Origin: Haliscomenobacter sp040401995
GTDB taxonomy: Bacteria; Bacteroidota; Bacteroidia; Chitinophagales; Saprospiraceae
DNA length: 64,000 bases
Direction of reading: 5' to 3'
NCBI GenBank assembly: GCA_040401995.1
Contig: JBBANM010000010.1
Span: forward strand, 43,410 to 107,409
Shown: one piece after another, positions 62,811 to 64,000 of the stretch
Position numbering within the stretch: the stretch's first letter is position 1
Layout: each line of letters starts with the position of its first letter
Program-made: the position numbers and the translations under genes
Notes under the pieces: generated by a model
Databases searched by the model: none
What the model saw: the letters and a program-made list of their open reading frames with translations, nothing else
Told to the model about the DNA's origin: nothing

Positions 62811-63884
62811 ATGAAAAGCGCAATCCTTCTGCTCCTCGCTGGTTTTTTTCTATTTTTTTCTTTTGCCAACCCCGACAATCTCCCAATTAATAAAATCCAA
62901 GTTATTGGATCGCACAACAGCTACAAACAACGGATCGATCCCGCCCTTTTTCAGCGCATGCGCATGCTGGATTCCAACATGGTCAAAGAAATTGATTACA
63001 GCCACATCAGCTTGTCGGAACAGCTCAATATGGGGCTGCTAAGTCTAGAAATTGACGTCTACGCCGATGCCAAAGGCGGAAAATACGCCCAACCCAAAGG
63101 CTTGGAATGGGCCGGAAAAAACAGCACCAGTTCCGCTTATGACCCGGAAGGATTGATGCGCGAACCCGGTTTTAAAGTCCTCCACATCCAGGAAATTGAT
63201 TTCCGCAGCAACTGTTTGACCTTTAGAAAATGCTTGCAAGAACTCAAAAAATGGTCGAACGAGCATCCCAAACATCTTCCCATTTTCATCACCATGAACG
63301 CCAAAGATGATGAAATCAAACGCCCCGGTTTTACCGTTCCCGAACAGTTTACCGCCAAGGTATTTGACCAATTAGACAGCACGCTGGTAGCTGATTTAGG
63401 CAAAGAAAAATTGATTATCCCCGATCAGGTTCGCGCCAACTACCCTACTCTGGAAGCGGCAGTATTGGCTGGCAATTGGCCAACTATCAAACAAGCGCGC
63501 GGTAAATTCCTCTTTGTACTCGATGAAGGCGGTGAAAAAAGAGCCACTTACATCGCTGGGCACCCTTCCCTCCAAGGCCGAATGTTGTTTTCCATCATGG
63601 AACCAGGCACTCCTGAAGCCGCTTTTTTGATCAAAAACGGTCCGGTTGAAGCTCAAGAAGAGATCCAGAAATGGGTCAAAAAAGGCTACCTCGTGCGTAC
63701 CCGCGCCGACTCGGGTACCTGGCAGGCGCGCAAAAACGATAAAAACCAGTTTGAGGCTGCGCTCACTTCTGGCGCGCAAATCATCAGCACCGATTACTAC
63801 TTGCCCAGCACCCATTTTCCATCCACCTACAGCATCAGTTTTGCCGATAAAACCTATTTCCGTTTGAACCCGATTTTGAAATAA
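62811..63884 (+). CDS. Secreted Ca2+-dependent PI-PLC-like phosphodiesterase
   Basis: The 357-residue protein has a signal peptide (MKSAILLLLAGFFLFFSFAN) and the PI-PLC-C1-like barrel. The two catalytic His lie in IQVIGSHNSYK and FKVLHIQEIDFRS, and acidic metal ligands in SLEIDVYADAKGG. The end has GAQIISTDYYLP, a barrel strand typical of the family. The family hydrolyses phosphoinositides or related glycerophosphodiesters outside the cell. It appears monocistronic. Confidence 0.87.
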   Translation: MKSAILLLLAGFFLFFSFANPDNLPINKIQVIGSHNSYKQRIDPALFQRMRMLDSNMVKEIDYSHISLSEQLNMGLLSLEIDVYADAKGGKYAQPKGLEWAGKNSTSSAYDPEGLMREPGFKVLHIQEIDFRSNCLTFRKCLQELKKWSNEHPKHLPIFITMNAKDDEIKRPGFTVPEQFTAKVFDQLDSTLVADLGKEKLIIPDQVRANYPTLEAAVLAGNWPTIKQARGKFLFVLDEGGEKRATYIAGHPSLQGRMLFSIMEPGTPEAAFLIKNGPVEAQEEIQKWVKKGYLVRTRADSGTWQARKNDKNQFEAALTSGAQIISTDYYLPSTHFPSTYSISFADKTYFRLNPILK

Positions 63885-63964
63885 GCCCTTTTGTATTTTG
63901 GTTATTTGACATTTTTTATGAACTTAACTGATTCATAAGAGTGTATTTGGATTTTTAGTTCGCA

Positions 63965-64000
63965 GGCGAAAATGAGACAAAATTTGCACCAACGAGGCGC
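63965..64000 (+). repeat. Left end of the MITE-like element, cut by the window edge
   Basis: GGCGAAAATGAGACAAAATT and the following 16 bases match 52241-52276 with about four changes. The rest of the element would lie beyond the window. Confidence 0.65.

Overview
The window looks like a chromosomal segment of a Bacteroidota bacterium, most likely from the Saprospiria (Haliscomenobacter/Lewinella-like). The evidence is a TonB-dependent receptor paired with a DUF4249 lipoprotein, Sus-type glycan genes, an SprB-like adhesin, many A-rich start regions in place of Shine-Dalgarno sites, and an exact TTTG-N19-TAnnTTTG Bacteroidetes promoter in the CRISPR leader. The genus is inference. I saw no rRNA or tRNA gene.

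Layout. 1-7.1 kb (minus strand): a partial secreted beta-helix/SprB-like protein, a secreted caspase-family protease, a secreted papain-like protease and an Asn/Pro-rich secreted protein. 7.6-24.1 kb (plus strand): a complete type I-B CRISPR-Cas locus. It has a WYL regulator, then cas8b-cas7-cas5-cas3-cas6-cas1-cas2-cas4, a leader with promoter, an array of 88 repeats and 87 spacers (my hand count) ending in one degenerate repeat, and an intrinsic terminator. The cas genes are visibly richer in A/T than their neighbours. 24.2-30.8 kb: a Uma2-family protein, a small GlsB-like membrane protein, then a divergent module of a membrane-anchored TPR-CHAT protease against an ECF-like sigma factor, a probable anti-sigma/TPR membrane protein and a small membrane protein. 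30.8-32.7 kb: an Rpn-family PD-(D/E)XK nuclease followed by four free-standing tandem copies of its C-terminal tail. I consider this the most novel arrangement in the window.

32.8-43.8 kb: envelope and export genes (YncE-like/phosphoesterase, YHYH lipoprotein, MORN-type lipoprotein overlapping an SCO1-like lipoprotein, M23 peptidase with lectin-like repeats), then a starch-use cluster (SusE-like remnant, esterase, GH13 alpha-amylase). 43.8-46 kb is A/T-rich with a broken DUF4249-like tail, a small membrane protein, a lipoprotein with a Cys/Gly-rich hydrophobic tail and a small HTH protein. 46.4-49.7 kb is the DUF4249/TonB receptor pair. 50-57 kb holds an AraC regulator, a PD-(D/E)XK protein, a broken duplicate of the AraC tail and a two-gene ceramidase-like/HEAT-cytochrome operon that seems to have been placed between the AraC gene and a quinone/aromatic detoxification cluster (two ring-cleaving dioxygenases and a carboxylesterase, 57.3-60.6 kb). 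The right end has a DUF1761 protein, an aldo/keto reductase and a PI-PLC-like enzyme.

Intergenic spaces are full of short palindromic elements of several families (7.2, 36.5, 38.2, 50.9, 52.1, 52.3, 57.2, 59.5-59.9, 60.9 and 64.0 kb). One of them supplies the last codons of the AraC gene.
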